Under the pieces are notes generated by a model. It did not search any database. It saw only the letters and a list, made by a program, of their open reading frames with translations, and was not told the origin of the DNA. A stretch of DNA of 64,000 nucleotides from Streptococcus oralis (GTDB lineage Bacteria; Bacillota; Bacilli; Lactobacillales; Streptococcaceae), in the NCBI RefSeq assembly GCF_024399415.1, contig NZ_CP029257.1:1263501-1327500 (forward strand). The letters run 5' to 3'. Both the position numbers and the translations under genes were made by a program. This document shows positions 1 to 7,830 of the stretch, piece by piece; positions within the stretch are counted from its first letter, which is position 1, and each line of letters begins with the position of its first letter.

Positions 1-82
1 CGCCTGTTACATCAATGTCTGCTCCGAAGGCCTTGCCTTCAAAAACTGTGCCATCTTCTAATACTAGAAGTCTTTTTGTCAT
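1..82 (-). CDS. carA: carbamoyl-phosphate synthase small subunit, N-terminal fragment
   Basis: Only the first 27 codons are in the window; the gene runs off the left edge. The translation starts [20 protein letters not shown] and continues to ADIDVTG, which is the typical CarA N-terminus. CarA is the glutaminase subunit that feeds ammonia to CarB to make carbamoyl phosphate for pyrimidine and arginine synthesis. It lies 49 nt downstream of pyrB on the same strand and is probably in the PyrR-controlled operon pyrR-pyrB-carA(-carB). The start codon is at 80-82, with a GAGGTG ribosome site just upstream. Confidence 0.9.
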   Translation of the reverse strand, partial: MTKRLLVLEDGTVFEGKAFGADIDVTG

Positions 83-131
83 ATTTTCACCTCTCGTGGA
101 CGCTCTCTGGCGTCTTTTAACGTCTTGTGTT

Positions 132-1055
132 TTAGTTGGCGTTTCTACTCGCCAATACGAATTCTAAGATTGCCATCCGAACAAAGAGACCATTGGTCAT
201 TTGTTGGACAATGCGTGATTTTGGCGCTTCAACCAAGTGGTCAGCAATTTCCACATCTCGATTCACTGGGGCCGGATGCATAATGATTGCTGTTTCTTTT
301 AAGCGATTATAGCGTTCTTGGTTCAAACCGTGTTGAGCATGGTAGTCTTCTTTTGAAAAGACCGCTCCACTTTCGTGGCGTTCATGTTGAACTCGGAGTA
401 ACATCAAAACATCCACCTGATCAACAATCTCATCAATAGTTACAAACTGTCCATAGTCCGCAAACTCTTGACTTCTCCATTCCTCAGGTCCTGCAAAGAA
501 CAGTTCAGCTCCCAAGCGTTTCAAAATCTGCATATTTGATTTGGCAACGCGTGAGTGGTCCAAGTCGCCTGCAATAGCAACCTTAAGACCCTCAAAGTGC
601 CCAAATTCCTCATAAATAGTCATCAAATCAAGCAAGCTCTGGCTAGGATGTTGTCCCGAGCCATCACCACCATTGATAATAGAAGTTGTAATCGACGGAC
701 TCGCAATCAACTCTCTGTAATAGTCGACCTCTGGGTGGCGAATCACACAGACATCCACTCCTAGAGCAGATAGGGTCAAGATGGTATCATACAATGTCTC
801 ACCCTTATTGACCGAACTAGTCTTCACATCAAAGTCAAGTCGTTCCAGCCCCAGCTTAATCTCTGCCACTTCAAAGGACTTATGTGTCCGTGTAGAATCT
901 TCAAAGAAGAGATTCGATACGATAGGTTTGTTCTCGTAGGGAAGTTGGGCTCCGTTTTTAAACTCGATTCCTCGTTTGATCAATTTCATCACTTGATCGA
1001 CAGTGAGGTCTTCCATGGAAACCACATGGTTCAGTGCTTGTTGATTTTCTGACAT
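132..1055 (-). CDS. pyrB: aspartate carbamoyltransferase catalytic subunit
   Basis: 307 aa, the usual length for a bacterial PyrB. It joins carbamoyl phosphate to L-aspartate, the first committed step of de novo pyrimidine synthesis in the cytosol. The carbamoyl-phosphate loop is visible as [13 protein letters not shown] near residue 50. HPSQSLLDL (about 136-144) and the [10 protein letters not shown] segment (about 260-270) are the other conserved active-site stretches. No regulatory PyrI partner is seen, as expected in Firmicutes. It follows pyrR by 18 nt and precedes carA, so the three genes probably share one attenuated transcript. Confidence 0.97.
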   Translation of the reverse strand: MSENQQALNHVVSMEDLTVDQVMKLIKRGIEFKNGAQLPYENKPIVSNLFFEDSTRTHKSFEVAEIKLGLERLDFDVKTSSVNKGETLYDTILTLSALGVDVCVIRHPEVDYYRELIASPSITTSIINGGDGSGQHPSQSLLDLMTIYEEFGHFEGLKVAIAGDLDHSRVAKSNMQILKRLGAELFFAGPEEWRSQEFADYGQFVTIDEIVDQVDVLMLLRVQHERHESGAVFSKEDYHAQHGLNQERYNRLKETAIIMHPAPVNRDVEIADHLVEAPKSRIVQQMTNGLFVRMAILEFVLASRNAN

Positions 1056-1073
1056 GGCTACTCCTTCAGCTTT

Positions 1074-1595
1074 CTAAGCTTCTTCAGTAATCAGAACTCT
1101 GTCTTGGCCATCAAGTTCTGTCATCTCTACGATGATTTCTTCAGAACGGCTAGTTGGGATATTTTTCCCAACGTAATCTGGACGGATAGGCAATTCTCTA
1201 TGTCCACGGTCAACTAGCACCGCAAGACTCACGCGCGCAGGACGACCATGGCCGACAATGTTATCAATAGCGGCGCGGATGGTACGGCCTGTATAGAGTA
1301 CATCATCCACCAAGATAACTTCACGGTCTGTCACATCAACAGAAATCAAAGAAGTATCTTCTCCGCTTTTAACATCATCACGGAAAGGCTTGGTGTCCAG
1401 TTCCACAACAGGAACAGTGATATTTTCCAACTGCTCCAAGCGTTCTTTGATACGATGAGCGATGAAAACACCACGCGTTTTTATCCCAGCTAGGATAATT
1501 TTATTCAAATCCTTATTGCGCTCGATAATCTCATAAGTAATTCGCGTAATCGCTCGTTTGACAGTCAATTCGTCTACAACTTCTTTTGTCTTCAT
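1074..1595 (-). CDS. pyrR: PyrR: pyrimidine operon attenuation protein and uracil phosphoribosyltransferase
   Basis: 173 aa, matching the PyrR family. The PRPP-binding loop reads [17 protein letters not shown] (about residues 93-109), the signature of type I phosphoribosyltransferases. In this family the protein binds UMP and then an RNA hairpin in pyr leaders, so that a downstream terminator forms. It is the first gene of the operon, and its own leader (1605-1730) carries a PyrR-type hairpin and a terminator, so it is predicted to be autoregulated. A second PyrR site lies before the uracil permease at 7866-7886 in this window. Confidence 0.97.
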   Translation of the reverse strand: MKTKEVVDELTVKRAITRITYEIIERNKDLNKIILAGIKTRGVFIAHRIKERLEQLENITVPVVELDTKPFRDDVKSGEDTSLISVDVTDREVILVDDVLYTGRTIRAAIDNIVGHGRPARVSLAVLVDRGHRELPIRPDYVGKNIPTSRSEEIIVEMTELDGQDRVLITEEA

Positions 1596-1604
1596 GACAA
1601 ACCT

Positions 1605-1638
1605 CCAAAAAGAAAAGTCTCCTTACACAAGGAGACTT
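1605..1638 (-). terminator. pyr operon leader terminator
   Basis: On the minus strand AAGTCTCC, an 8-nt loop and GGAGACTT form a perfect 8-bp stem followed by a T-rich run just before the pyrR ribosome site. It is the intrinsic terminator of the PyrR attenuator, and is predicted to form when PyrR-UMP occupies the hairpin upstream. Confidence 0.88.
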
Positions 1639-1700
1639 GAAATGTATAGCCAAGCGAGCCCTACTATAAACAGTATAGACTTCACCCTTCTACTTTATCG

Positions 1701-1728
1701 CGCTCCTTGCCTGCCTCACGGGACAGGT
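1701..1728 (-). promoter_or_regulatory. PyrR-binding anti-antiterminator hairpin
   Basis: The minus-strand sequence GTCCCGTGAGGCAGGCAAGG fits the PyrR recognition loop (TCC, then GNGAGG, then GNAAGG). It lies between the promoter at 1754-1782 and the terminator at 1605-1638. This is the standard order of a pyr attenuator. Confidence 0.85.
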
Positions 1729-1753
1729 TTAAAGGACTATTTAGTCACCATTT

Positions 1754-1782
1754 ACTATAGCACAAAGCACCCTTAAAATCAA
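1754..1782 (-). promoter_or_regulatory. pyr operon promoter
   Basis: The minus strand has TTGATT (-35, at 1777-1782), a 17-nt spacer and TATAGT (-10, at 1754-1759), close to the sigma-A consensus. The transcript would carry a leader of about 150 nt with the PyrR attenuator. Confidence 0.8.
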
Positions 1783-1805
1783 GCAAAAACTTTTTCAGAG
1801 TCCCC

Positions 1806-2435
1806 TTAAACAATGCTAAAATCATATAACTGGGGATAGTGGTCACATTCTGGATTTTTGGGATGACAGATAGCTCGTCCAAAGTAAATCATGGCCTGGT
1901 GAGCTGCTAACCATTCTTCTGGTGGCAAGACATCCATAACACGTTTCTCTACTTCAAGTGGCGTAGCTGATTTTTTAACGATATCGTGATGTTTGCAAAT
2001 ACGCTCCACATGAGTATCGACTGCGAAGGCTGGGATTCCATAGCCCACACTCATGACAACATTGGCTGTCTTACGACCAACACCTGCTAGATTTTCTAAT
2101 TCTTCACGTGTCTGAGGGACTTGACCATCAAAATCATCTAGTAACTGTTGGGCACATTTTTTAAGGAATTTAGCCTTATTTCGATACAGTCCCAGATGAG
2201 AAATGTGTGAAGCAATTTCACTCTCTGTCGCTACAGACATGGCTTGCGGCGTTGGAAAAGCAGCAAAGAGCCCTGGTGTGGCCTTATTTACCGCTGCATC
2301 TGTGGTCTGGGCTGACAGCATCACCGCAACCAGTAGTTCAAAATGATTGGTAAAATCAAGACTAGGCTTAGCATCTGGAAAGAGGGCAATAATTTCCTCT
2401 ATGACATGACGGGCACGTTTCTTAGATAAAACCAT
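1806..2435 (-). CDS. nth: endonuclease III-like DNA glycosylase/AP lyase
   Basis: 209 aa. It removes oxidised pyrimidines and nicks abasic sites in base-excision repair. The helix-hairpin-helix LENLAGVGRKTANVV carries the Lys nucleophile (about K122), and the catalytic Asp is in AFAVDTHVERI (about D140). The family normally binds a 4Fe-4S cluster through C-x6-C-x2-C-x5-C near the C-terminus. Here only the first two cysteines are present (ICHPKNPEC), followed by DHYPQLYDF, so the cluster is probably absent. The start codon directly abuts the stop of yceD, so the two genes are likely co-translated. Confidence 0.92.
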   Translation of the reverse strand: MVLSKKRARHVIEEIIALFPDAKPSLDFTNHFELLVAVMLSAQTTDAAVNKATPGLFAAFPTPQAMSVATESEIASHISHLGLYRNKAKFLKKCAQQLLDDFDGQVPQTREELENLAGVGRKTANVVMSVGYGIPAFAVDTHVERICKHHDIVKKSATPLEVEKRVMDVLPPEEWLAAHQAMIYFGRAICHPKNPECDHYPQLYDFSIV

Positions 2436-2978
2436 CTACTCGTCTCCATCAAACAGTCCTTGCAAGCCAGCAAATGGACTGTTTTCTTCTTTCTTGACTG
2501 CTTGTTGGGCTTGGTATTCATCTTCAGTCATGATTTGCCAGTCATTTCCTGACACAAAACCTTGGCCCGCCTCTTCTTCTGCCGTCAAGACCTTGATAGG
2601 GATATTGAGCAGAATATTATCTGCTACGCTCTCAGCAAGGTCGATTTCCCCATTTTCGATAGGCAAGACCAAATCATCATCTAGAACTTCCTGGTCTAGT
2701 TGGTTGGTCGCTCCTTCCATGAAAACTTCTGTGACTGGATAAGACTCAGCCAACTCAACTGGCTCCATACTGCGGCTGGAAGCAAGGACAATGGTATATG
2801 ACAACTGATAGTCCAAGAAATACAGACGGTCTTCGTACTGCACCTTCCCCACTGCAAGGATATCTTTGACATCTAAAATCTCTTGATTTCGTTTACACAA
2901 GTCTGCTGCCAGGTCTAAAGCTTGTTCAAAATGTAGGCCTTCAGGTTGCTTACGAATTTCTTGAATGTTTAACTTCAT
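2436..2978 (-). CDS. yceD: YceD/DUF177 family protein
   Basis: 180 aa, acidic at the C-terminus. It resembles the DUF177 (YceD) family, whose members are linked to 23S rRNA accumulation and in many bacteria sit next to rpmF. Typical features are the N-terminal two-strand region, the LSYTIVLASSRSMEPVEL stretch and the later acidic part with LPIENGEIDLAESVADNILL. Here the partner downstream is nth instead of rpmF. It has a strong AGGAGG ribosome site and a TATAAT -10 box in the upstream gap. The exact function is not shown by sequence. Confidence 0.8.
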   Translation of the reverse strand: MKLNIQEIRKQPEGLHFEQALDLAADLCKRNQEILDVKDILAVGKVQYEDRLYFLDYQLSYTIVLASSRSMEPVELAESYPVTEVFMEGATNQLDQEVLDDDLVLPIENGEIDLAESVADNILLNIPIKVLTAEEEAGQGFVSGNDWQIMTEDEYQAQQAVKKEENSPFAGLQGLFDGDE

Positions 2979-3013
2979 ATTTCCTCCATAAAGATGTACT
3001 CACTTGATTATAC

Positions 3014-3044
3014 CATGAAAAGGCTATAAGTCAGCCTCCCAAAC
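3014..3044 (-). promoter_or_regulatory. probable yceD-nth promoter
   Basis: Minus strand TATAAT preceded by TGG (extended -10 form), with CTGACT 16 nt upstream as a weak -35. It is the only good promoter in the 168-nt gap on this strand. Confidence 0.6.
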
Positions 3045-3046
3045 TT

Positions 3047-3068
3047 TGAGATTAAAATCTCATTTTTT
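3047..3068 (+). terminator. terminator-like hairpin between divergent genes
   Basis: TGAGAT, loop TAAA, ATCTCA, then six T. No plus-strand gene lies upstream, because yceD runs the other way. It would stop antisense transcripts from the yceD side just before the promoter at 3081. Confidence 0.5.
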
Positions 3069-3080
3069 AACATATTTACT

Positions 3081-3109
3081 ATGACAAACTTTCCTATTAG
3101 TGCTATACT
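3081..3109 (+). promoter_or_regulatory. promoter of the putative immunity gene
   Basis: ATGACA (-35), exactly 17 nt, TATACT (-10). Both boxes are one mismatch from consensus. An AAGGAGG ribosome site follows before the ATG at 3147. Confidence 0.75.
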
Positions 3110-3146
3110 ATAGGCAAGAATACATCAGAGCAAGGAGGATGCTCAT

Positions 3147-3476
3147 ATGGAAGACAAAGCACTCATCACTGAAGCTTATCGACTCCTTTCCGAGTTAAAT
3201 AAAAGCTACCAAAGCTGTAAACAAGGAACAGCTGATGATCTTCGACTGCAAGAGCTGCTGAACACCACTCTTAAGGAACTAAAAACAGCAGAAAAGCTGG
3301 ACAACAGTATCTTAATCGACCTTGAGAAATTTTACCAACGCACCAGTCTTCTGATTGGACTGGGTAGCCTAAAACTAAATGATCAAGCACGCACCGCTTG
3401 GCGAAACTATGACAAGTTCCATTACGAGCACGTCAAACACGTACTGACTCTCTATGGACCTGTTTTTGGATTTTAG
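3147..3476 (+). CDS. small helical protein, possible bacteriocin immunity protein
   Basis: 109 aa, hydrophilic and mostly helical by residue pattern, with no signal peptide or membrane segment. Size, charge pattern and the layout of helices (EAYRLLSELNKSY, LKELKTAEKLDNS, LEKFYQRTSLLIGLGSL) resemble the enterocin A-type (pediocin-like) immunity family of lactic acid bacteria. Those proteins protect the cell from class IIa bacteriocins acting on the mannose permease. No bacteriocin precursor or exporter gene is nearby, so it would be an orphan immunity gene. It has its own good promoter and ribosome site. The family assignment is from pattern only. Confidence 0.5.
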   Translation: MEDKALITEAYRLLSELNKSYQSCKQGTADDLRLQELLNTTLKELKTAEKLDNSILIDLEKFYQRTSLLIGLGSLKLNDQARTAWRNYDKFHYEHVKHVLTLYGPVFGF

Positions 3477-3499
3477 AGTTTAGAATTTTGGATTTTCTA

Positions 3500-3528
3500 T
3501 TGACAAAATTTCCTTAAAGGTATAGGAT
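3500..3528 (+). promoter_or_regulatory. upstream promoter (P1) of the ABC-F leader
   Basis: TTGACA, 17 nt, TAGGAT. A perfect -35 box and optimal spacing. It starts a leader of about 300 nt before the ABC-F gene. Confidence 0.7.
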
Positions 3529-3550
3529 AGAGATACTAATACTCGGAGGT

Positions 3551-3571
3551 ATGGGAGACATGAACAACTAA
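3551..3571 (+). CDS. possible minimal leader ORF (MGDMNN or MNN)
   Basis: A strong CGGAGG ribosome site (3544-3549) is followed by ATG at 3551 and by a better-spaced in-frame ATG at 3560. Both run to TAA at 3569-3571. The product would be 6 or only 3 residues. The stop codon lies directly against a hairpin (3573-3600). Tiny leader ORFs before hairpins are a known device for antibiotic-sensing control of ribosome-protection genes. The site is clear, but translation is an inference. Confidence 0.4.
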   Translation: MGDMNN

Positions 3572-3572
3572 T

Positions 3573-3653
3573 CTATCAAATAAAGAACTTTATTTAGTAG
3601 ATCTTGTTTTTGTCTCTTTTTGTGTGCTCTTTTTATACTAGATTTTCTAGTAT
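3573..3653 (+). promoter_or_regulatory. two leader hairpins before the ABC-F gene
   Basis: Hairpin 1 is AAATAAA, loop GAAC, TTTATTT (3578-3595), extended by CTA/TAG pairs at the base and followed by a T-rich stretch. Hairpin 2 is ATACTAGA, TTT, TCTAGTAT (3635-3653), an 8-bp perfect stem. Both lie downstream of the minimal ORF, as expected for attenuation control. Confidence 0.55.
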
Positions 3654-3663
3654 CTTGTCCCCA

Positions 3664-3743
3664 TTGAAAATCGAAAAACTAGAAAGCTATGCTCCTCTTG
3701 AGTTGGGTTAGGCAGCTCCAAGCTAGTTTGACGAGTTTTTCAA
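3664..3743. repeat. long imperfect inverted repeat (MITE-like or leader stem)
   Basis: The left arm (3664-3682) and the reverse complement of the right arm (3723-3743) agree over about 19 of 21 positions; both contain TTGAAAA, TCG and AAACTAG blocks. The 40-nt interior has AGCT on both sides. The left end resembles part of a BOX boundary sequence. It could be a decayed small repeat element or the main stem of the ABC-F leader. Confidence 0.5.
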
Positions 3744-3760
3744 CGAGGATAATAGAGTTT

Positions 3761-3789
3761 TTGACAGTGACTTTGGGCTCTACTAGATA
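3761..3789 (+). promoter_or_regulatory. possible downstream promoter (P2) for the ABC-F gene
   Basis: TTGACA (3761-3766), 17 nt, TAGATA (3784-3789). The -10 region lies inside the terminator hairpin, so transcripts from P2 would not carry the full terminator. Confidence 0.45.
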
Positions 3790-3804
3790 AAGTAGAGCTT
3801 TTTG
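3777..3804 (+). terminator. intrinsic terminator just upstream of the ABC-F gene
   Basis: GCTCTACT, 6-nt loop, AGTAGAGC, then TTTTT. The perfect 8-bp stem ends 36 nt before the start codon at 3840. It may end the upstream transcript, or act as the attenuator of the ABC-F gene. Confidence 0.8.
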
Positions 3805-3839
3805 TTATGCAATATCGACATTCTAGAAAGGGCATCAAT

Positions 3840-5366
3840 ATGATAAAAATCAACCATCTAACTATCACGCAAAACAAAGATCTACGAGATCTTGTATCTG
3901 ACCTAACCACGACTATCCAAGACGGGGAAAAGGTTGCTATTATTGGTGAAGAAGGAAATGGTAAATCGACTTTACTACGAGCTTTAATGGGGGAAGCATT
4001 ACCTGATTTTACTATCAAGGGCGACATCCAGTCTGATCTTCAATCACTGGCCTACATTCCTCAAAAACTCCCTGAAATCCTGAAAAATAGGACTCTACAC
4101 GACTACTTCTTTTTGGATTCTGCTGATTTAGACTACAGCATTCTTTATCGTTTGGCGGAGGAGTTGCACTTTGATAGCGACCGTTTTGCTAGCGACCAAG
4201 AAATTGGTAGCCTCTCGGGGGGCGAATCTTTGAAAATTCAGCTCATCCACGAGTTAGCCAAACCCTTTGAGATTCTATTTTTGGATGAACCTTCAAATGA
4301 CCTAGACCTTGAGACGGTTGATTGGCTAAAAGGTCAGATTCGAAAGATTAGGCAAACTGTTATTTTCATTTCCCATGATGAAGACTTTCTTTCTCAAACG
4401 GCTGATACTATTGTCCACTTGCGACTGGTCAAGCATCGGAAAGAAGCGGAAACGCTAGTCGAGCATTTAGACTATGATCGCTATAGTGAGCAGAGAAAGG
4501 CTAATTTTGCAAGACAAAGCCAGCAAGCTGCTAACGACCAGAGAGCCTATGACAAAACCATGGAAAAACATCGCCGCGTCAAGCAAAATGTGGAAACTGC
4601 ACTTCGAGCTACCAAAGACAGTACTGCCGGTCGCCTATTGGCTAAAAAGATGAAAACTGCTCTCTCTCAAGAAAAACGCTTTGAAAAGGAAGCTCAGTCC
4701 ATGACCCAAATGCCACTTGAAGAGGAACAAATCCAACTTTTCTTCTCAGACATCCAACCATTACCATCTTCTAAAGTCTTAATCCAACTGGAAAAAGAAA
4801 ATTTATCCATTGGCAAGCGCATTTTAGCTCAGGAGTTACAACTAACTGTTCGTGGCCAAGATAAAATCGGTATCATCGGGCCAAATGGTGTTGGAAAATC
4901 AACTCTGTTAGCCAAGTTGCAACAACTGCTCAGCGCCAAAAGAGAGATTTCGCTTGGTTTTATGCCACAAGATTACCATAAAAAACTGCAATTGGATTTA
5001 TCTCCAGTAGCCTACCTCAGCCACACTGGACAAAAAGAAGAACTACAGAAAATCCAATCTCACCTAGCCAGTCTCAATTTCAGCTATCCAGAGATGCACC
5101 ACCAAATTCGCTCCCTATCTGGCGGGCAACAAGGTAAACTCCTACTTTTGGATTTAGTGTTGCGCAAACCAAACTTTCTCCTTCTGGATGAGCCTACACG
5201 TAATTTTTCTCCCACTTCTCAACCCGAAATCAGAAAACTCTTTGCCTCTTATCCTGGCGGTCTGATCACTGTTTCGCATGACCGTCGTTTCTTAAAAGAG
5301 GTCTGTACGAGTATCTATCGTTTAACAGAAGAGGGTTTGGAAGTCGTTGATTTACAAGATTTATAA
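3840..5366 (+). CDS. ABC-F family ATPase (ribosome-associated, possible antibiotic-protection factor)
   Basis: 508 aa from the ATG at 3840, which has an AAAGG site 8 nt upstream; an ATG 33 nt earlier has no ribosome site. Two ATP-binding cassettes and no membrane segments define an ABC-F protein. Domain 1 has Walker A GEEGNGKST, signature LSGGE and Walker B ILFLDEPSNDLD. The charged inter-domain linker (about residues 220-300) is where ABC-F proteins reach the ribosome. Domain 2 has GPNGVGKST, LSGGQQGK and LLLDEPTRNFSPTS, where the usual NHLD is replaced. ABC-F proteins act on ribosomes, as housekeeping factors or by displacing antibiotics. The attenuator-like leader favours a resistance-type role, but the subfamily cannot be fixed by eye. 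Confidence 0.8.
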   Translation: MIKINHLTITQNKDLRDLVSDLTTTIQDGEKVAIIGEEGNGKSTLLRALMGEALPDFTIKGDIQSDLQSLAYIPQKLPEILKNRTLHDYFFLDSADLDYSILYRLAEELHFDSDRFASDQEIGSLSGGESLKIQLIHELAKPFEILFLDEPSNDLDLETVDWLKGQIRKIRQTVIFISHDEDFLSQTADTIVHLRLVKHRKEAETLVEHLDYDRYSEQRKANFARQSQQAANDQRAYDKTMEKHRRVKQNVETALRATKDSTAGRLLAKKMKTALSQEKRFEKEAQSMTQMPLEEEQIQLFFSDIQPLPSSKVLIQLEKENLSIGKRILAQELQLTVRGQDKIGIIGPNGVGKSTLLAKLQQLLSAKREISLGFMPQDYHKKLQLDLSPVAYLSHTGQKEELQKIQSHLASLNFSYPEMHHQIRSLSGGQQGKLLLLDLVLRKPNFLLLDEPTRNFSPTSQPEIRKLFASYPGGLITVSHDRRFLKEVCTSIYRLTEEGLEVVDLQDL

Positions 5367-5379
5367 ATGTTGAACATAG

Positions 5380-5412
5380 CAAAAATCCAGAGAAGTCTCT
5401 CTGGATCTTTTT
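5380..5412. terminator. bidirectional terminator between the ABC-F gene and htpX
   Basis: ATCCAGAGA, loop AGTC, TCTCTGGAT is a perfect 9-bp stem with T runs on both strands. The two genes converge here. Confidence 0.88.
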
Positions 5413-6319
5413 ACATCTGTTTCAAACGTTCGATTCGTTCTGAGATAGGTGGGTGGGTATAAAAGAGTTTTTGAAGTCCCCCACCTTTCTTAGGATCATT
5501 GATATAAAGAGCGCTGCTGGCATCGTCAACATGGTGATGCATCGGCTCGCTATTCTCCAACTTACGCAAGGCATTGATCATCCCTTGAGGATTGCGAGTC
5601 AACTCCACACTGGATGCATCCGCCAGAAATTCCCTCTGACGGGAAATGGCAAGTTGCACCAAAGTTGCTGCGAGAGGTGCTAGAACAATGGCTAACAGAG
5701 AGATAATAAGCATGATAATCTCCAAACCATTTCCATCGCGATCATTATCACTCCGTCTGCGACCTGCTCCTCCCCACCACATCATCCGTCCTGCCATACT
5801 AGACAGAAGGGTAATGGCACTGGCAAGGGCGACAGCAATGGTCGAAATTCGAATATCGTAGTTTCGGATATGACTGACTTCATGCCCCATAACAGCTTCT
5901 AGCTCCTCACGATTCATGATAGCCAGAAGACCCGAAGTGGCTGCGACAGCTGCATTCTGCGGGTTTGAACCTGTTGCAAAGGCATTTAAAGAAGAATCCT
6001 CAATGATGAAAACACGCGGCATGGGAATCTGAGCGACCATGGCCATATCTTCTACTACATGGTAGAGGTCTGGTGCTGTTTGCTCATCAACCTCACGCGC
6101 CCCATTCATAGACATAACAATCTCTGTCGATTGAAAGATCATGGTCAGAGCGTAGATAAGACCAATAATCAAGGCAATAATCATGCCACCAAGACCTGAA
6201 CGCATAAAGAGATAGCCAACAGCATAACCAACCAAGGCCAAGAGTAGGAAGAAAACCAGCAACAAAATCCAGGTTTTTCGTTTATTGCTCGCAATTTGAT
6301 CAAACAACATCTTAGTCAC
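5411..6319 (-). CDS. htpX: HtpX-like membrane zinc metalloprotease
   Basis: 302 aa. M48-family protease that degrades damaged membrane proteins. Two membrane segments lie near the N-terminus (about 17-38 and 44-64). The zinc motif HEVSH is at about 146-150, with the third ligand region in [14 protein letters not shown]. Two more hydrophobic stretches (about 155-175 and 200-225) follow the active site. The start overlaps the end of lemA by 8 nt, so the pair is co-translated. This pairing is common in streptococci. Confidence 0.95.
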   Translation of the reverse strand: MTKMLFDQIASNKRKTWILLLVFFLLLALVGYAVGYLFMRSGLGGMIIALIIGLIYALTMIFQSTEIVMSMNGAREVDEQTAPDLYHVVEDMAMVAQIPMPRVFIIEDSSLNAFATGSNPQNAAVAATSGLLAIMNREELEAVMGHEVSHIRNYDIRISTIAVALASAITLLSSMAGRMMWWGGAGRRRSDNDRDGNGLEIIMLIISLLAIVLAPLAATLVQLAISRQREFLADASSVELTRNPQGMINALRKLENSEPMHHHVDDASSALYINDPKKGGGLQKLFYTHPPISERIERLKQM

Positions 6320-6872
6320 CTAATCCGCTAAAGTCAACTTTAGGAACTGCCTTTTCCTCTTCAGGTGTTTGAAGGAAGTCTGCAGCTTTAAAGCCAAATA
6401 GTCCTGCGATGACGTTACTTGGGAAGCTTTCAAGTTTTACATTGTAGTTGCTGACAACACTGTTGTAGAGTTGACGAGAGTAAGAAATTTTATTTTCTGT
6501 ATTGGTCAACTCTTCTTGCAATTTGATAAAGTTAGCACTAGCTTTCAAGTCTGGGTAATTCTCTGCTACTGCAAAGATACCAGAAATCTGGCGGGTAAGG
6601 GCATCACTGGCCTTCATAGCTTCTGCCGGTGAAGTTGCTGCGGCTACTTGTCTACGAAGTTCTGTCACTTTTTCCAAGGTAGAACCTTCATATTTGGCAT
6701 AGCCTTTGACTGTTTCAATCAAGTTTGGGAGGAGATCATTACGACGCTTCAACTGAACATCGATCTGGCTCCAAGCCTCCTTGGTCTGCATACGATTTTT
6801 AACCAAATCGTTATAGCTAACAATCACAAAAATAACAATCAGAGCCAAAACTCCAAGAATAATCCAAGTCAT
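6312..6872 (-). CDS. lemA: LemA family membrane-anchored protein
   Basis: 186 aa. One N-terminal membrane segment (about 3-18) is followed by a helical domain with the family motifs [31 protein letters not shown] and [17 protein letters not shown]. LemA proteins are common but poorly understood, and here one is fused in expression to htpX. It starts back-to-back with rsmG across a 93-nt gap. The function remains open beyond a likely envelope role with HtpX. Confidence 0.93.
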   Translation of the reverse strand: MTWIILGVLALIVIFVIVSYNDLVKNRMQTKEAWSQIDVQLKRRNDLLPNLIETVKGYAKYEGSTLEKVTELRRQVAAATSPAEAMKASDALTRQISGIFAVAENYPDLKASANFIKLQEELTNTENKISYSRQLYNSVVSNYNVKLESFPSNVIAGLFGFKAADFLQTPEEEKAVPKVDFSGLGD

Positions 6873-6965
6873 AATCTTATTCCTTTCTGCTTTTAGATTA
6901 CTACCAGTATATCAAATTTTTAATGAATATGGTAAAATAAGATGATACTAGAGAAGGAAACTACT

Positions 6966-7679
6966 ATGAAACCAGAAACATTTTACAGCCTACTAGCTGA
7001 GCAAAATATTTCACTTTCGGACCAGCAAAAGAACCAATTTGAACGCTATTTTGAGCTCTTGGTCGAGTGGAATGAAAAGATTAACCTGACCGCTATTACA
7101 GACAAAGAAGAAGTTTATCTCAAACATTTTTACGATTCGATTGCACCTATTCTGCAAGGCTTGATTTCAAATGAAACTATCAAACTTCTTGATATCGGAG
7201 CGGGGGCAGGATTTCCTAGTCTGCCCATGAAAATTCTCTATCCTCAGTTGGAGGTGACCATCATTGATTCGCTCAATAAGCGCATTAACTTCCTTCAGCT
7301 TTTGGCTCAGGAGTTGGATTTGGATGGTGTTCACTTCTACCATGGACGGGCAGAAGACTTTGCCCAAGACAAGAACTTCCGTGCCCAGTTTGATATGGTG
7401 ACGGCTCGTGCGGTTGCCCGTATGCAGGTTTTGTCTGAGCTGACCATTCCCTATCTTAAAGTTGGCGGCAAACTATTGGCACTCAAGGCCAGCAATGCTC
7501 CTGAGGAATTGCTAGAAGCCAAGAATGCCCTTAACCTCCTCTTTAGTAAGGTAGAGGACAACCTCAGCTATGCCCTGCCAAATGGAGATCCGCGCTACAT
7601 CACTGTGGTCGAAAAGAAAAAAGAAACCCCAAATAAATATCCACGTAAGGCTGGCATGCCCAACAAACGCCCACTTTAA
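6966..7679 (+). CDS. rsmG: 16S rRNA (guanine-527-N7) methyltransferase
   Basis: 237 aa from the ATG at 6966, which follows an AAGGAAA ribosome site; an upstream in-frame ATG at 6942 lacks one. The SAM-binding motif I is [17 protein letters not shown] (about residues 69-85). [16 protein letters not shown] and [12 protein letters not shown] match later motifs of the GidB/RsmG family. The enzyme methylates G527 in the 530 loop of 16S rRNA; loss gives low-level streptomycin resistance in many bacteria. An extended TGGTAAAAT -10 box lies upstream. Confidence 0.96.
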   Translation: MKPETFYSLLAEQNISLSDQQKNQFERYFELLVEWNEKINLTAITDKEEVYLKHFYDSIAPILQGLISNETIKLLDIGAGAGFPSLPMKILYPQLEVTIIDSLNKRINFLQLLAQELDLDGVHFYHGRAEDFAQDKNFRAQFDMVTARAVARMQVLSELTIPYLKVGGKLLALKASNAPEELLEAKNALNLLFSKVEDNLSYALPNGDPRYITVVEKKKETPNKYPRKAGMPNKRPL

Positions 7680-7714
7680 ACAATGGTGCCCCTTGTTTAA
7701 AATTCAGAAAACCA

Positions 7715-7830
7715 TTTACAAAATCAACTTCGCTCTCACATTTCTAGGATCGGGAAAAATTCGTTTACAAAACGGACCTCACTCTCACATTTCTGGGATC
7801 GGGAAAAATTCGTTTACAAAACGAATTTTT
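7715..7830. repeat. 49-bp tandem direct repeats in front of the uracil permease gene
   Basis: TTTACAAAA occurs at 7715, 7764 and 7813, exactly 49 nt apart. The two full units share CACTCTCACATTTCTGGGATCGGG-type sequence with few changes, and the third is cut short by the promoter. The last TTTACA is the -35 box of the uracil permease promoter. Confidence 0.85.

Noticed and set aside
1558..1776. 72-aa plus-strand frame across the pyr leader
   Set aside because: It overlaps the PyrR attenuator and promoter on the other strand and has no ribosome site.
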